Shown in pieces: positions 21,648-34,041 of a stretch of 64,000 nt of DNA (its first letter is position 1; each line of letters begins with the position of its first letter). A program made the position numbers and the translations under genes. A model generated the notes under the pieces. It was not told the DNA's origin. It worked only from the letters and a program-made list of their open reading frames with translations, and made no database searches. Source of the DNA: Neoscytalidium dimidiatum (lineage: Eukaryota; Ascomycota; Dothideomycetes; Botryosphaeriales; Botryosphaeriaceae); the NCBI GenBank assembly GCA_037367355.1, contig CM074703.1, forward strand, positions 1-64,000. The letters run 5' to 3'.

Positions 21648-24022
21648 ATGTCAATTGCTCTGCGGGCGCGTTGGGGCCTTACCCCACGCGTGAATCATGC
21701 GACGCTCATGCTCCGGCGCAGCGCATTGCCGAGCAGGACCTTCGCCACCATCACCAGCGAGACTAGGTAGGATGCATCCGCAAATACGCGCAGAGAGAGA
21801 GAGATGGCGCCTCCACACACACATACACAGACACCCCTCCACCAATTCGCCTCTTCTCCTCATCATCCCACCAAGTCAACGAAGAAGAACTGCCACTAAC
21901 CTCTTCTCCCCTTCCTTCCTCCCCCCCAACAGCGAATCCCCCCACCCCTACTACGACGTCATCGTCATCGGCGGCGGCCACGCGGGCACGGAAGCCGCCA
22001 CGGCGGCGGCGCGCTCCGGCGCCGCGCGCACCGCGCTGGTCACGCCCGCGCTCGCCAACCTGGGCGTCTGCTCGTGCAACCCGTCGTTCGGCGGCATCGG
22101 CAAGGGCACGATGCTGCGCGAGGTCGACGCGCTGGACGGCGTCGCGCCGCGCGTCGTCGACCGCGCCGGCGTGCAGTTCCGCGTGCTGAACCGCAAGAAG
22201 GGCCCCGCCGTGTGGGGGCCCCGGGCGCAGATCGACCGCGTGCTGTACGGGCGGTACATGCGGGAGGAGGTGGGCGGGTACGGGCGCGGGTTGGAGGTCG
22301 TCGAGGGCAGGGTCGGGGACGTGGTCGTGGAGAGGGGGCACGGCGGCGCGGCGTACGGGCGGATCGGCGGCGTGCGGTTGGAGGATGGGAGGGTGTTGAG
22401 GGCGGGCGCGGTGGTGATCACGACGGGGACGTTTCTGGGGGGCGAGATCCATATCGGTGGGTTATAGGGGCCCCGTTTTCGGTGTTCGGTGTGGTCGCGG
22501 TGTTGACTGATGGTTCGTGGCAGGACTCCAGGCGTATCCATCCGGGCGGATGGGCGAGGCGGCGACGTTCGGCCTCAGCAAGTCGTTGAGGGAGGCCGGG
22601 TTCAAGCTGGGCCGCTTGAAGACGGGCACGCCGCCGCGGTTAGACCGGAAGACGATCGATTTCTCCGTCCTGGAGCCCCAGCCGGGCGACGAGCCGCCCA
22701 TGCCGTTCAGCTATTTGAACGACAGGGTGCAGGTTGAGGACCAACTTTTCTGCCACAGCACGTACACGAACGAGGCGACCCACGACATCATCCGCGCGAA
22801 CTTGGATAAGAGCATTCATATTCGGGAGACGGTGAAGGGACCGAGGTATTGCCCGTCTTTGGAGTCAAAGATCATACGGTTTGGGCACAAGGAGAAGCAT
22901 ATCATTTGGCTAGAACCGGAAGGGTTCGACACGGACGTGATATATCCCAACGGCATCTCCATGACCGTTCCGGCCGACGCCCAAGCAGCCATGCTTCGGA
23001 CCGTGAAGGGGCTGGAGAACGTTACGATGCTTCAGCCTGGGTACGGTGTTGAATACGACTACGTGGACCCCCGCAACCTCCGCTCGACGCTGGAGACGAA
23101 GAATATCAAGGGCCTGTTCCTAGCCGGCCAAATCAACGGCACGACAGGCTACGAAGAGGCGGCCGGCCAGGGCGTCATCGCGGGCATCAACGCCGGCCTG
23201 CTGGCGCAGGGCAAGCAGCCCTTCTCCCTCACCCGCGCCGACGGCTACATCGGCATCATGATCGACGACCTCATCACCAAGGGCGTCACCGAGCCGTACC
23301 GCATGTTCACCTCGCGCAGCGAGTTCCGCATGAGCGCCCGCGCCGACAACGCCGACGCGCGCCTCACGGCCAAGGGCCGCGCCGCGGGCGTGGTGTCGGA
23401 CCGGCGCTGGCGCGTCTTCGAGGACACGGCGGCGCAGATGGCGGAGCTGACGGCGTTCCTGCAGCGCCAGGTCGCCGGCTCGGCGCACTGGACGGCGCGG
23501 GGCTTCCGCGTGCGCGAGGACACGACCAAGCGCTCGGCGTTCGACCTGCTGCGCCTGGCGGACGTGTCGACCGCGACCCTGGCGGGCCTGTTCCCGGAGA
23601 TCGCGCGCTTCGATCCGAAGGTGCGCGAGCGCGTCGACATCGAGGGCGTGTACGCGCCGTACGTCGAGCAGCAGAAGGCGGCGATGCGCGTTTTCCTGAA
23701 GGACGAGAGCTTGCGGCTGCCGGCGGACCTCGATTACGAGGGCATCCACGGACTGAGTTTCGAGGAGAAGAGCCTGTTGAAGGTTGCGAGGCCGGAGAGC
23801 GTGGGGCAGGCGCGCAGGATCGAGGGTATGACGCCGAACGGCGCTTTGAGGCTGCTGGCGTACGTGAAGGGCGAGGCGCGGGCGAGGGCGAGGGAGAAGG
23901 CGTGGAAGGAGGTGGAGGAGAGGAGGAGGGGCAGGGGCGAGGTGGTGATTGATAGCATTGAGGGGCTGGAGGGGTTGGAAGCGATCGAGAGTGCGGAGGG
24001 AGGTGTTGAAGCGGCGAAGTGA
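21648..24022 (+). CDS. MTO1: mitochondrial tRNA uridine-5 carboxymethylaminomethyl modification enzyme (MnmG/GidA family)
   Basis: Three exons, 21648-21766, 21933-22456 and 22524-24022, encode 713 residues; yeast Mto1 has 669. Exon 1 is a mitochondrial presequence (Arg/Leu/Ala/Ser-rich, no acids). FAD binding is visible at [19 protein letters not shown]. The two GidA signatures are present: [16 protein letters not shown], and [17 protein letters not shown] followed by INAGL. The C-terminal helical domain, which contacts the MnmE/Mss1 partner and tRNA, ends in a variable Glu/Arg-rich tail. With its GTPase partner the enzyme makes the xm5 group on U34 of mitochondrial tRNAs. Splice phases check: AG|C at intron 1 and G|GA at intron 2, restoring the conserved IHIGLQAYP. 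An in-frame ATG at 21564 is an alternative start. GC content is high in exons 2-3. Confidence 0.96.
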
Positions 24023-24587
24023 GCGCGGTGGGTGAATTTGAGTGGCATTTGGGCGGTGTTTTGGGGATGATGCATTGGGTCGGCGTTCCGTTATAACAAC
24101 TCAATGAAACCTTGTGAGTTATTCTTGTAGATGTAGAAATATAGCTAGTGTATAGCCGAGATCGTTCCTCTCACTCGCTATAAGAGGCGGACGGTAGGTA
24201 TGGACTCCCTATTCTTGAAAATATAAAATCACCCTGCAACATTCTATGACTCTCACATATATTCCTGGTTCATGCTTCGATACTCCCTTTTCTTTTCTCA
24301 GGAATCGTACCCAGAAGGACACAAGTCTGGGGTAAAGCGCAGGTATCCACATCGTTCCCACCCGCCGTCGGTCCGACGACCTTTTTTTTTTTTTTTTGCC
24401 GCTTTTCCCCGATAACCGGAGGGAAAAAGGGCTTGTTAGCACGACGACTACTGAATCGTTCGTCATCCCACTCTTCGAATCGAGGGAACACTCATCTACC
24501 GGTTTCTCTTTTTTTAATTTTAATCGAAAGCAATATTGCTACATTTCCGTCCTTTTTCAAAAGGAGTTGGGCATTAAAAGAGCAAGG
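24023..24587. other. intergenic region MTO1-alcohol dehydrogenase
   Basis: About 0.57 kb with a T15 run near 24380-24395. It contains the promoter of the next gene; no other feature is seen. Confidence 0.45.
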
Positions 24588-26388
24588 ATGTCAATGAACG
24601 CTGTTGTCTTCAAGGGTGTAGAGAAGGGCGTCGTTGTCGAGAAGAGGCCGATTCCGAAGGCGGAGCCGGGCAGCGTTGTCGTGAAGGTGAAGTACGCGGG
24701 GCTGTGTGGGAGGTGAGTTGCCGTATCCCACTTGTTTTCTGTTTCCTCTTTTCACTAATGCGGTTGCGGTCCCGCACCTGTTCATACTTGTTCATACTAT
24801 TATCTTGTCTCCATGTTTAAAAACTGAAGAAGTGGCCTGGATTGTGGCTGCCCAGCTCTCTCTTTATTCTCTGCGTCGTTTATCTTCTCGAATTCTTTTA
24901 GTTTCCCTTTTTTTTTCCTTAGAGAATTTCCTAATGTTTTTTTTTTTTCGAAATAGCGATCTCCACTACTACCGTGGCCTGGAGCCTGCAGGCGAGAACC
25001 CGGACTTCATCATCGGCCATGAGCTCACTGGTGTCATCTCCGAGGTGGGTGAAGGCGTGAAAAACTTCAAGGTCGGGGACAGGATTGTTTGTCCTTTTAC
25101 TATTAGCTGGTAAGCTTTGAATCTACTGGTAATCTTCCCCAGCCACGAGAGTTTGGTGATTGATCTGATTAGTGGCGAGTGCTTTTACTGCAAACTCGAC
25201 CTGTCGTCTCGCTGCGTCAAGTCGCAGTGCTTCGGCACGCCCGGTCTGCCGGGTGCGCAGGCTGAGTATGGTGAGTGCTCCCCGCCTCTCTTGCGGTTAC
25301 TCTGGCCTTTTAGATTTTGTAGTGGAATTGATGTTTGATCTTTACCTGACCGGCAACAGTCCGCGTTCCCCTTGCGGACTCTACGGTTTTCAAGGCCCCC
25401 GAAGGCATTAAGGACCAGAACCTCATCCTCATGGCCGACATCTTCCCTGTAAGTTTTCTTCCATCGCTTTCTCCCTCTCCCCGAAAAAAGGAAAAAAGAT
25501 CCCCTTCGAGGTAATCCAAGCCTATGCTAACTAATACCTCTCCAGACCGGCGTAAGTCACTTCAACCCCCCCTCTCTCTCCTCCCCCGATTCCGATCGAC
25601 TGACCTCCTTTCCAACGACACAGTACTTCGCCGCCCTCAACGCCGTCTCCCGCCTCCCCACAAACCTCCTCGAGCCCCCCACCGCCGTCGTCATCGGCTG
25701 CGGGCCCGTCGGCCTCTGCGCGCTCGTGGCGCTGACCTCGCTCCTCTCGCACACGGCGGCGCGCATCTACGCCGTCGACAGCGTCCCCGCGCGCCTCGCG
25801 CGCGCGGCGTCGCTCGCGGGCGCCGTGCCGCTGGACTTCCGCGAGGTCGACGTCGCGGCCGAGGCGAGGCGGGCGACGGGCGGGCGGGGCGCGGACCTGG
25901 TGCTGGAGGTCGTCGGGGCCGAGGCCGCGCTGCGGACGGCGTTCGCGGCCGTCCGGCCGTTCGGCGTCGTGAGCAGCGTCGGCGTGCACAATGGGACCGG
26001 TGGGGTCGGGTTCACGGGTGCGGAGGGTGAGTTGTGCTTTTCCGTCCCTTTTTTTGGTTTCTTCCTTTTTTTTTTTTTTTGGTCGTTGCTCTATTATGGT
26101 CCCTGGTCATTGATTTTTTTTTTGTTATTCTTGCATGTGGCTGGATGTTCGGAGCTGATTCTTCTGTTTCTTTTTTGCTCCGCAGGTTATGACAAGAACG
26201 TACAGCTGCAGATGGGCAGGTGTCCGGTCCGGTCGCTGTTCCCTCGCGCGTTGGAGGTGTTGAAGGATAATCAGGAGAAGTTGGAGTGCTTGACGGAGAA
26301 TATTATTCCGTTGAGTGATGCGGTCAGCGCGTATGATAGGTTTAACAGGGCGGAGGTGCAGAAGTTCGTGTTCAAGGTCGAGGAGTGA
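24588..26388 (+). CDS. zinc-containing alcohol dehydrogenase (MDR family) with a 6-nt micro-exon
   Basis: Seven exons, 24588-24712, 24957-25109, 25173-25270, 25360-25448, 25546-25551, 25624-26026 and 26186-26388, encode 358 residues. The catalytic zinc ligands are in GLCGRSDLHYYRG (the Cys before SDLH) and IIGHELTG. The four structural cysteines are in SCGECFYCKLDLSSRC. The Rossmann motif is AVVIGCGPVGLCALVAL. Family members oxidise alcohols or polyols with NAD(P); the substrate is unknown. Exon 5 is only ACCGGC, giving the Thr-Gly of the conserved DIFPTGYFAA. Both its flanking introns have GTAAGT donors, and the upstream one has a GCTAAC branch site. All phases check. Skipping exon 5 would keep frame and remove just two residues. 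The ATG at 24594 is an alternative start. Exon 6 is very GC-rich. Confidence 0.92.
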
Positions 26389-27575
26389 GGGACTTGTGGC
26401 TTGGATAACCGCGTGGGTAGTGCTGCGAGGTATTTGTATAGCTATCATCCTGCTGGATACATCACTTTGATCGTAGAGATAGAACTAGAGATCAGACCTT
26501 CTTCTCAGCCCCCTTGATGTGGCGGTTTTCGGACATTAGTCATGATCCGTCAATAACGCATTCTTATGTGTATTTCAGATGACACCTTAAGATAGAGGGT
26601 ACTTGGCTACAGATCCTGCACGACGAACAATGCATCCTGGCTTCAGATATCACCACCATTATCTTTCCGTGTGTATGTAACATTTTGTGGCTGCCACGTG
26701 AGATGGCGTGGCCGAGGAAACTCTAAACACCGGAGTCAGAACATAGAGATTCACCCAGTGTGTAAACAGTCAATGCCGCAGGAATGCGTGACGAGTGTGC
26801 GGCCAGAGAGCGTTGGCCAATGGGATCAAGCATGTCCCCTCTACAAACGATTCTCCATGAGACATAGCAAGAGAGCACTGCCTCTCCAACATTGCCCCGC
26901 CGTAATCCCACCAACCCCTGCACAACGAGACCGAAAGAGCTTCTCAGGGTCGTCGGGCTGACCGGGAAACGTGCGGATCACTCATTTGATCCCTGCCAAA
27001 TCCGAATCAAGCAGGTAACCCATCCAAAGAAGCAGTGCTAAAAGTCACATCGGACCAATCGCTGTGCTTCAGGGACCACATGAATAGGGATTGGGCGGAA
27101 AACTTTTGAAACTGGGAATGACGCGGGTATACCGGGTGTGTGATGCGTATCCTGCGACAAACCTCGGAACCCTTTGTCCTTATTGCAAAAAACCTGATTC
27201 GTGTGCATATGACAAGTCATATTCGCTATCTCGAAAGAATTTGTGAATTGCTTCGGGTTTCTATAGCGGTAATACCAAAAGCTATCTACAACCGTCGGCC
27301 TACCAAGAATTGGGAAGAATCAAGTGCAATTGGCAGGAGAACGCTACCGTACATTACACTCCAGGCCGTTCTATTACATTTTACAGTGACTGTGTGCGGG
27401 TATTGTAGGAAGATACCGCTTAGAGAACGGGAATAAAAGACTTTGGGGTAATTGTCGTGGCGGTCATCAAAATGATATCAGAAAAGCCCAATAGAGGAAC
27501 GAGAGCAAAGAGGACCCAAACGAATAGAGGAAAGAACCATGAAAAAAAAAAAAAAAAGGCCAACATTCCTCCTAT
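26389..27575. other. intergenic region
   Basis: About 1.19 kb with only short, unsupported frames. A16-17 lies at about 27541-27557 just beyond the 3' end of the membrane-protein gene. Confidence 0.5.
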
Positions 27576-28469
27576 TCACAATGCCGATCTCGAAATCGCT
27601 CCGCACCTACTCGCCGCGACGTACGCTCCGACACCAGCGAGCACCCAAGCGGCCGCGCTCAAATCGAACGCCGGCGCCAACGCATACCACCTCCCCTGAT
27701 CGAAGGAGCCGGGGTTGTCACCCGCCGTCGGATGCTGCTCGTTGACCAAGCTCTGCCAGCCCAGCACCTGGGCGACGAACAGCGCGGCGGCGGCCAGCAG
27801 GGCGAACAGCGTGGCCAACGTGCCGACCAGGGCCCAGACGTACGGCAGGTTCGAGCTGAGGCCCTCGCGCAGGCCGATGGGCGTGAGCACCTCCTCGCTG
27901 GGGGCGTGCATCTTCTGCAGCTTCTCGTCGGCGGTGGGCGGGCGGGCCGGGGCGGCGTAGGCGATGCCGGAGCGCTCCTTGGCGGCGAAGGCGCCCGGCC
28001 AGGAGACGACGAGGTGGACGGTCGCGAGGACGAGGGCGAAGGCGGCCAGGACCGCGGCCGCCACGTACAGCGAGGCGGCCCCGACGATCTTCTGGCACAG
28101 CTGCTCGTTCTCGAAGCTGTCGGTCGCGTGGATCGACTCGCACGCCGACATGCCCTTCTTGCCCAGGAATTGCTTGAGGCGCACGCAGGTCGGCGCGAAG
28201 GTGGTGTTGCTGGCGTCGTCGATGGCGGCGGTGGGCGCTTTGGTGCAGTTGTAGAAGGGCGAGGCGTGGATGACGATGCCGTTGGGGCTGCCGAAGGAGT
28301 CGTAGAGCTTGGCCTCGGCGTAGTGCGGCGAGTAGATGATTTTGAGGGTCAGGGCGAAGGTGACGAGGTAGAGGAGCGGGGGGAGGGTTATTGCGGTGAT
28401 GGAGAGGATGCGGAGGAGCATGGGCCGAGGGATCGGCATGGGAGAGTAGGTTTGCTGTGCCCGAGCCAT
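27576..28469 (-). CDS. four-transmembrane protein of unknown function
   Basis: A single exon encodes 297 residues. Four hydrophobic segments are visible at about residues 20-45 (LLRILSITAITLPPLLYLV), 145-170 (AAAVLAAFALVLATVHLVV), 215-245 (ALVGTLATLFALLAAAALFV) and 270-290 (AAAWVLAGVGAYVAA). The loop between TM1 and TM2 is about 95 residues long, has four or five cysteines (FYNCTK, PTCVRL, SACESI, QLCQKI) and two N-glycosylation sequons, so it is probably extracytoplasmic. The shape (4 TM, large first loop, Cys) recalls SUR7/PalI and claudin-like fungal membrane proteins, but I see no diagnostic motif. I prefer the ATG at 28469 because of its strong context (CCCACCATGG); an in-frame ATG at 28538 would add 23 Pro/Ser-rich residues. 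The function is unknown. Confidence 0.75.
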   Translation of the reverse strand: MARAQQTYSPMPIPRPMLLRILSITAITLPPLLYLVTFALTLKIIYSPHYAEAKLYDSFGSPNGIVIHASPFYNCTKAPTAAIDDASNTTFAPTCVRLKQFLGKKGMSACESIHATDSFENEQLCQKIVGAASLYVAAAVLAAFALVLATVHLVVSWPGAFAAKERSGIAYAAPARPPTADEKLQKMHAPSEEVLTPIGLREGLSSNLPYVWALVGTLATLFALLAAAALFVAQVLGWQSLVNEQHPTAGDNPGSFDQGRWYALAPAFDLSAAAWVLAGVGAYVAASRCGAISRSAL

Positions 28470-31077
28470 GGTGGGCGAGGAGTGCTGAGAGTGCGAGGAA
28501 GGTGGCGGTTGACGTGTTGGTGGCAGCCAACTGTACATGAAGAGATGGGGGCAGGAGGGAGTTTTATTGACTCGATGACAGAAATGGAGTCGAGGAGACG
28601 AGGGACTCCCCTTTCACGGGACTAGATGGGTTGCTGGAATTGGAACAGCGTAGGAAACTGGGAGTGTATTGGAAATGCTGAGACTTGGAGAGAATTGACA
28701 ATGACCGGACGGCAGGCTCAGAGCTGGCCGGTGGAGTTTTGGAGGCATGGATTTGGGCATCTCTCTTTAAGCTCAGCCGGGCTACGGAGCCGGTGGGCCT
28801 GCACAGCTACGCATCGGGCTCCTGCAGAACATCAAGGTTCAAGACTAGACTCACATGAGAACTGGCCGACGGGAACCAGCAGCTTGCGCAGGGGCTCCCG
28901 CTGTTGCTGGTGGAGTGGCGTCGGGCGTGAGCGCAGCGGAGAGACATCCGGCCATGGGGCGGGACGTCAGCGGCGGGAGGCTGCCCAGCCCGAGGCGTAT
29001 GCTGGGCCGCAACAAGCAGCGGGTCCCCAGCCTTTTTATCGAGCCCCTGGCCAAAGGCGCCCCTCTCTACCAAGCTCAATATACGTACGCTGCGTGTGCC
29101 GATGGCTCTGCAGTCACGAGCTGCAACTCGCGTCCCTCAGAGCGCTCCTTGCGCGCTAGTTGGACGTGTATCAGATGCCAATAATCTCCCCTCCCGCCAT
29201 CAGTCACTGCCGCTCAGCTTCTCCGCCTCCCGTCTCCGCTCATAATCCTCAGTGCTTCTGGTTGGTTGCTCGTGACGACGCGCGACACGATGCGCGACAT
29301 CGGACGGCCTCTTGATCGGCCGCGTCCAATGGACAGCCAATAAAGCAAATTCATCGCTTCTCGAAGGAGACTGAGGTTATGCGATTCGAGCCTCCGGAAA
29401 ATTCGTGCCTGCCGTCGAACATCCGATAGAGCCAATCCGCCAGCCTTGTCTAGGATGTGTTATGGAGCATCCCGGCAGGATCGTAATTTTTGATCAGCTC
29501 AATCCCTCTGCAATCACGATCGTCGCAGCCACAACCTTTCTTTCCCGTCCACCCTATCCAGCGGCATTCCGGCCACAAAAAAGGGTCCGTTCAAACCATT
29601 GCGGAATGCTTTTACGCAATGGTTGAGCGCACGGGGGCACTATCGAGCGTGAGAGGTACTTTCCAGTGAATGCAGCATAAGTTTACTTCGCAAAGCCTGC
29701 TTGAAACCAAGTATAGATCTCTAAGAGTCTAGATCTACCATCTTTGGAAGCTCTAGCCGCTCGGAGAAAGTCCCTGTCAGCTTACATCAATAAAAGTAGC
29801 TGCCAGAATATGAATTCTGAATCAGAACAGCCCGCCTTGCATTTCGGGGAAATTTGTGCCAGATATCACGGGGCAAGCATGTGTAAGGCATCTTTCGCGG
29901 TCTGACAGCGTAGCAGATAGCGTCCGTTATCCCGAAGACCAAAAGTTCAGCTCCTGCCGTGTGCCTCTGCCGAAGAGAGAACACGCAATTCAACGGCACA
30001 GTGGTTTTTGTTAAAAAATTTGGATATTGATACTGTGTCTCGGCGTTCCTCCTGTTGTAGCTGTAATACAACCGGAGCTATGGCGTAGCGTCGGATGCTT
30101 TTGCGCCGATGCCACGTGCCGTGCGATATTCCGCTGTAATATTGGCCTGGATCAGTAACGCGGCTGCCGGCCTACACCATTATATCACCTTTTTAAGCAC
30201 CGTCACCTTACAGATGAAACACCTAAGCGAGCCTCTGTCAAGAATCCTAACCACAGGCGAGAGAGAAGCGAGGACCTCCGTGCCGATCAACGGCTGCGGA
30301 CTGCTAGCCAGAATGCGCGCGATGTTGGAGATTTCGGCAGTGAGAGAGCTTTATTTTTGTCTCTTTGAATAAGCGCAATGCTGCTCGTCCATGGCCACTT
30401 ACTTTCTTGGTAAGGCTCCACAACCTCTAGTAGTCGGGCTCGAACATGGCTTCTCATGCTTATCGTGCCCTTGTCAATGCCTTTTGCTGATGATTCAGCA
30501 GTCAATTGCCGATAGAGGGAATTTTTGCGTCTATCTAAAGAACCTTTGAGCTATTGCAAGATCTTGCTCAGCATGCGTTCATCATTCATACTCAGCTGAA
30601 GGTGCCGTTAGATTGTGTAAATTGGTATCGCTAGCAATTCACTTCTAGCTATGTCTCACTTCACGTTTCTGTTCATAAAGTCGATTGCGATATTCCTCTG
30701 ACTGCTATATTCCCTGGACCACGATCCAGTTTTTTTTTTTTTTTTTTTGGTCAGACGGCGCATTATGTGAACTGCAGACTTAGCACTCAAGTGGACATCG
30801 GAACTTATGGTAGATCCACAAACGTAATTCCTTCTGAGATAGTGTCGCATAGATTCTTTCAAAACTGGCAAGACTTCAGTTGCACAAGCGATCATGTGGC
30901 TGGTGGCGCAGTATATACTCAGCTCTTCAGCTCCGCATCCCTTTCAGCTATTCCCTTTCACGCTAATTTTCAGCTGTGAAGCAACCCCGCGATCACCAAC
31001 TCCAGGAGCCCTCTGGTCCAAACTCACCACCAGAACATCTACAAGCGCATTTTCGCGTCCCTCACATAGTACTCCCA
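28470..31077. other. gene-poor region of about 2.6 kb
   Basis: Only small frames without family signatures or consistent codon use are present. A T20 run lies at 30730-30749. The right end is the promoter and leader of the HET gene. No tRNA, transposase or LTR was seen. Confidence 0.5.
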
Positions 31078-33213
31078 ATGGGCGAAACGGCGACAACGGC
31101 TTCCGAGCCAGCCAACCCAGCCACAAGGAAAATGCCGTTCTTCTGCTCGATGTGCCGAAGACTCTTCGCGCAAACGCGAGACGACAAGCTTTTCCAGACC
31201 TGGCACTGGAGCGAGTGGACGGATCTGATCGACGCCGCAAGCATCGGCTGCCTCCTGTGCATCCAGTTGGCCAGCGGCTTGCTCGGGGACAGGAAGGAGG
31301 AGCTGCTGCCCCGGCTGCGGTCCGACGCGGGGCTGAATGATGCCGACATCACCTGCTACTGTGCGCCGGACCAGCCTGGGTCCACGCTCAAGTTTTCTTC
31401 GAAGACCGGGGTGGGGTTCAAGGGGTATCCGCACGGAAGGCCGATGGTGTCGTTCGACCTGTACGCACCGGATGGTATGGCAAGCGTGTTGCGTGAGCAG
31501 CGGACATGAGTTGATGATTCGGCAGAGATTCGAGAAACGTACAAAATGGTGGAGTTAGTGGGTGACGGAGTTGGAGAGGTTGAGCAGAGGACCGATAATG
31601 AACGGACGTGGCGTACCATTTCACAGTGGTTATCGGCCTGCTCAACCAAGCACCACGATTGCAGTCGCTTCGCCGACAAAGCTGCGTGGATGCCGACGAG
31701 ACTGATCGACGTTGGGGCTAAACAAGACCAGACTGTTGATGATGAAGGCCGGATACGTTTGGTGACTACAAGTGAGCTTGGTTCTCTTAAGAGCTATGTG
31801 ACGCTGTCGCACTGTTGGGGAGGCCAAGTACCAATCCAGCTGAATGACCAAACGCGCTGTCAGCTGGAGAGCGGGTATTCTATCAAGAAGCTCCCGAAGA
31901 CCTTCTCAGACGCAGTGTACACAACGAGAAGGCTGGGAATGAGATACATTTGGATAGACTCTCTATGCATCCAGCAAGACTCGGAAGAAGACTGGCGGAG
32001 AGAGTCTGCCATGATGCACATGGTGTACAGCGAGTCATGGTGCAATATTGCTGCGACCGAGGCCAAGGACTCATCAGTCGGCCTCTTCTTCGGTAGAGAC
32101 CCCAGGTTCATCCAACCCTTCGAAGCGGACATTGCATGGGGAAAGAAATCAGGAAAGTTCGCGCCTCATCTCTTCTTCCGGAAGGACATGTGGGACTTGT
32201 ACGTGGACGACAATCTGCTCGAAAGGAGAGGATGGGTCTTGCAGGAGCGAACTCTTTCGCCGCGACAGCTCAGCTTCACTCGCGCCGGTGTTTTCTGGGA
32301 ATGCAGATGCCTTTGTGCGACGGAATTCCTGCCTGAGGGACCGTGTGTTAGCGACAATGACCGGTTTTACAAGGCGTTTGCCCGGCGCCTTGAAGAGATA
32401 GAGGACGCCCGCAAAGGCCCCCAAGAAGGCAGCAGCCAGGAACTATCAGATGCGTACCTGGCGTGGAGAGACATTTTCAGGGTCTACAGCGCTTCCAAAC
32501 TCACGAAACAGACGGACCGGCTGATCGCGATATCAGGACTGGCGAAAAAGATGCAAGAAGCATTGGCCGACGAATATCTTGTGGGAATGTGGAGGAGCAG
32601 GCTACTCACGCAGCTGTGCTGGCAGGTATCCTACAAAAGGACAGTACCCGAAGCCGCGTACCGGAGACCGCATCCGCTGCTCGCGCCAACCTGGAGTTGG
32701 GCGTCGACCACGAAGCCGACGTCGACCGAGAAATATGAGGCTAACGACGACCCCAAGCTCCTTCCACTGGTCGAGATTTTGGAGATCAAGTTGCAGCATG
32801 TAACTGAAGATACCACTGGTCAGTGCCTGGGGGGTTATCTCCGCATGCGCGCTATGCTCTGGCCGGCTCTTCTGCCGGAAGGGCAGACATTTTACCCAGG
32901 TTTAAGCTGTAGTATCGCAGTAGTCGGCGGCTGGCATACAGCAGCAACGGCGTGGGTTGACGACGGGTCTGACGGTGAGGAAGGGGTTGAACGAGAGGTT
33001 TTTTGCATGCCGCTTTATTTCTATCGTCCAAATGCTCAAGTCTATGGCTTGGTCTTAAAAGCGGTTGGCGAAGGACAGAGCGGCTACCAGAGGGTTGGGC
33101 GTTTCGACATGTGGGAACGGCTGGATATTCAAGCGGTGAAGTCCACGGTTGAGAAGATGCGGCGTCCACTGGATGGAGGTGCCGAGCCCTTCAAGGAGAT
33201 TCTAATTTATTGA
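31078..33213 (+). CDS. HET (heterokaryon incompatibility) domain protein
   Basis: Two exons, 31078-31474 and 31526-33213, encode 694 residues. The HET domain lies at about residues 215-370: YVTLSHCWGG, then LPKTFSDAVYTTRRLGMRYIWID with SLCIQQDSEEDWRRESAMM, then YSESWCNIAAT. The third conserved block is GWVLQERTLSPRQLSFT. The N-terminal region has a CxxC pair in FFCSMCRRLF and a second in GCLLCIQ, a common feature upstream of HET domains in large ascomycete HET proteins. HET domains act in non-self recognition and regulated cell death; a role for this gene is inferred, as most HET genes are uncharacterised. The intron (GTATGG...GGCAG) is short (51 nt) and in phase. It sits alone in gene-poor DNA. 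Confidence 0.93.
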
Positions 33214-33813
33214 TCAAAGGCCGTATGGAAGCAGCAATGAAAAACGCTTCTGCTCCGATAGAGTTTCGCGGTATATCTGAGATGCTCGTGAGCTCGAAGA
33301 CTTGTTGCGAAAGCCATGTTTTGGTTCATAGTCAAAATATGAGGTAAGTCTAGCTACATCCTAGTCGTTGCCCGGACTCGTCGGGCAGAATTGAATGTTC
33401 AGCGTGTCTTCTTTCATGCTTTTTTTTTTTTTTTTTGGAAGAATATGGAGATATTGAATTAGTGTCGAAATGAGCTAGTCACTTGCCTGTAGTACTGCGT
33501 CCGGCCCATCCGCCTAGCCTACTGGCTGAATGATCCCGCTTTGACGTAGTTGTGGTTGCTAAGTCAGAAATCGTCGAGTAATTCAGTCTATATCTGTTAC
33601 GCATGCCCTTCCGTACGGATTAGGGCACGCGGTCATGGTGGAGGGCGTCCTTTAAAGCGGTGAAGTCGTAAAGGCAAAAAACCATTCCGGTTTCTGTCTT
33701 TGACTTTAATACTATTCATATGCGCTACTGTTTGGGTTTGTAGATTGTATAACGCCCTTAGCGCTGTTATACTCATCTTCTACCCTTATCATACCTTTTC
33801 CCGATATACCAAG
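33214..33813. other. intergenic, 3' flank of the HET gene
   Basis: About 0.6 kb with a T17 run near 33420-33436. I see nothing else. Confidence 0.4.
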
Positions 33814-34041
33814 ATGAAGATGTCCTCCACAGCTCCTGCAGTTCCACACTGGACCCAATCACAGGCCCATGTTCAGCGAGTGATATATGGGCTCCGAATC
33901 ACCCTTTGGTTAATGTTCGTGCTATGGGGATGGCTGGCGGTCCAGATCTTCATTTGGATTTGGTTACAAGCTGGCTTCCGAAGCCAGCAGAGGCAGCAGC
34001 TCCAGGAGCAGAACACAGGACAATTCAATGCAAGAAGATGA
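33814..34041 (+). CDS. possible small single-pass membrane protein
   Basis: An open frame encodes 75 residues. The centre is one strongly hydrophobic, Trp-rich segment (ITLWLMFVLWGWLAVQIFIW) flanked by a hydrophilic N-terminus and a Gln/Arg-rich C-terminus, a layout consistent with a small membrane protein. A longer in-frame start at 33700 is possible but adds another hydrophobic stretch of non-coding appearance. No family is recognised and chance cannot be excluded. The T-rich tract after the stop (34085-34150, purine-rich) looks like a 3' flank. Confidence 0.33.
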   Translation: MKMSSTAPAVPHWTQSQAHVQRVIYGLRITLWLMFVLWGWLAVQIFIWIWLQAGFRSQQRQQLQEQNTGQFNARR

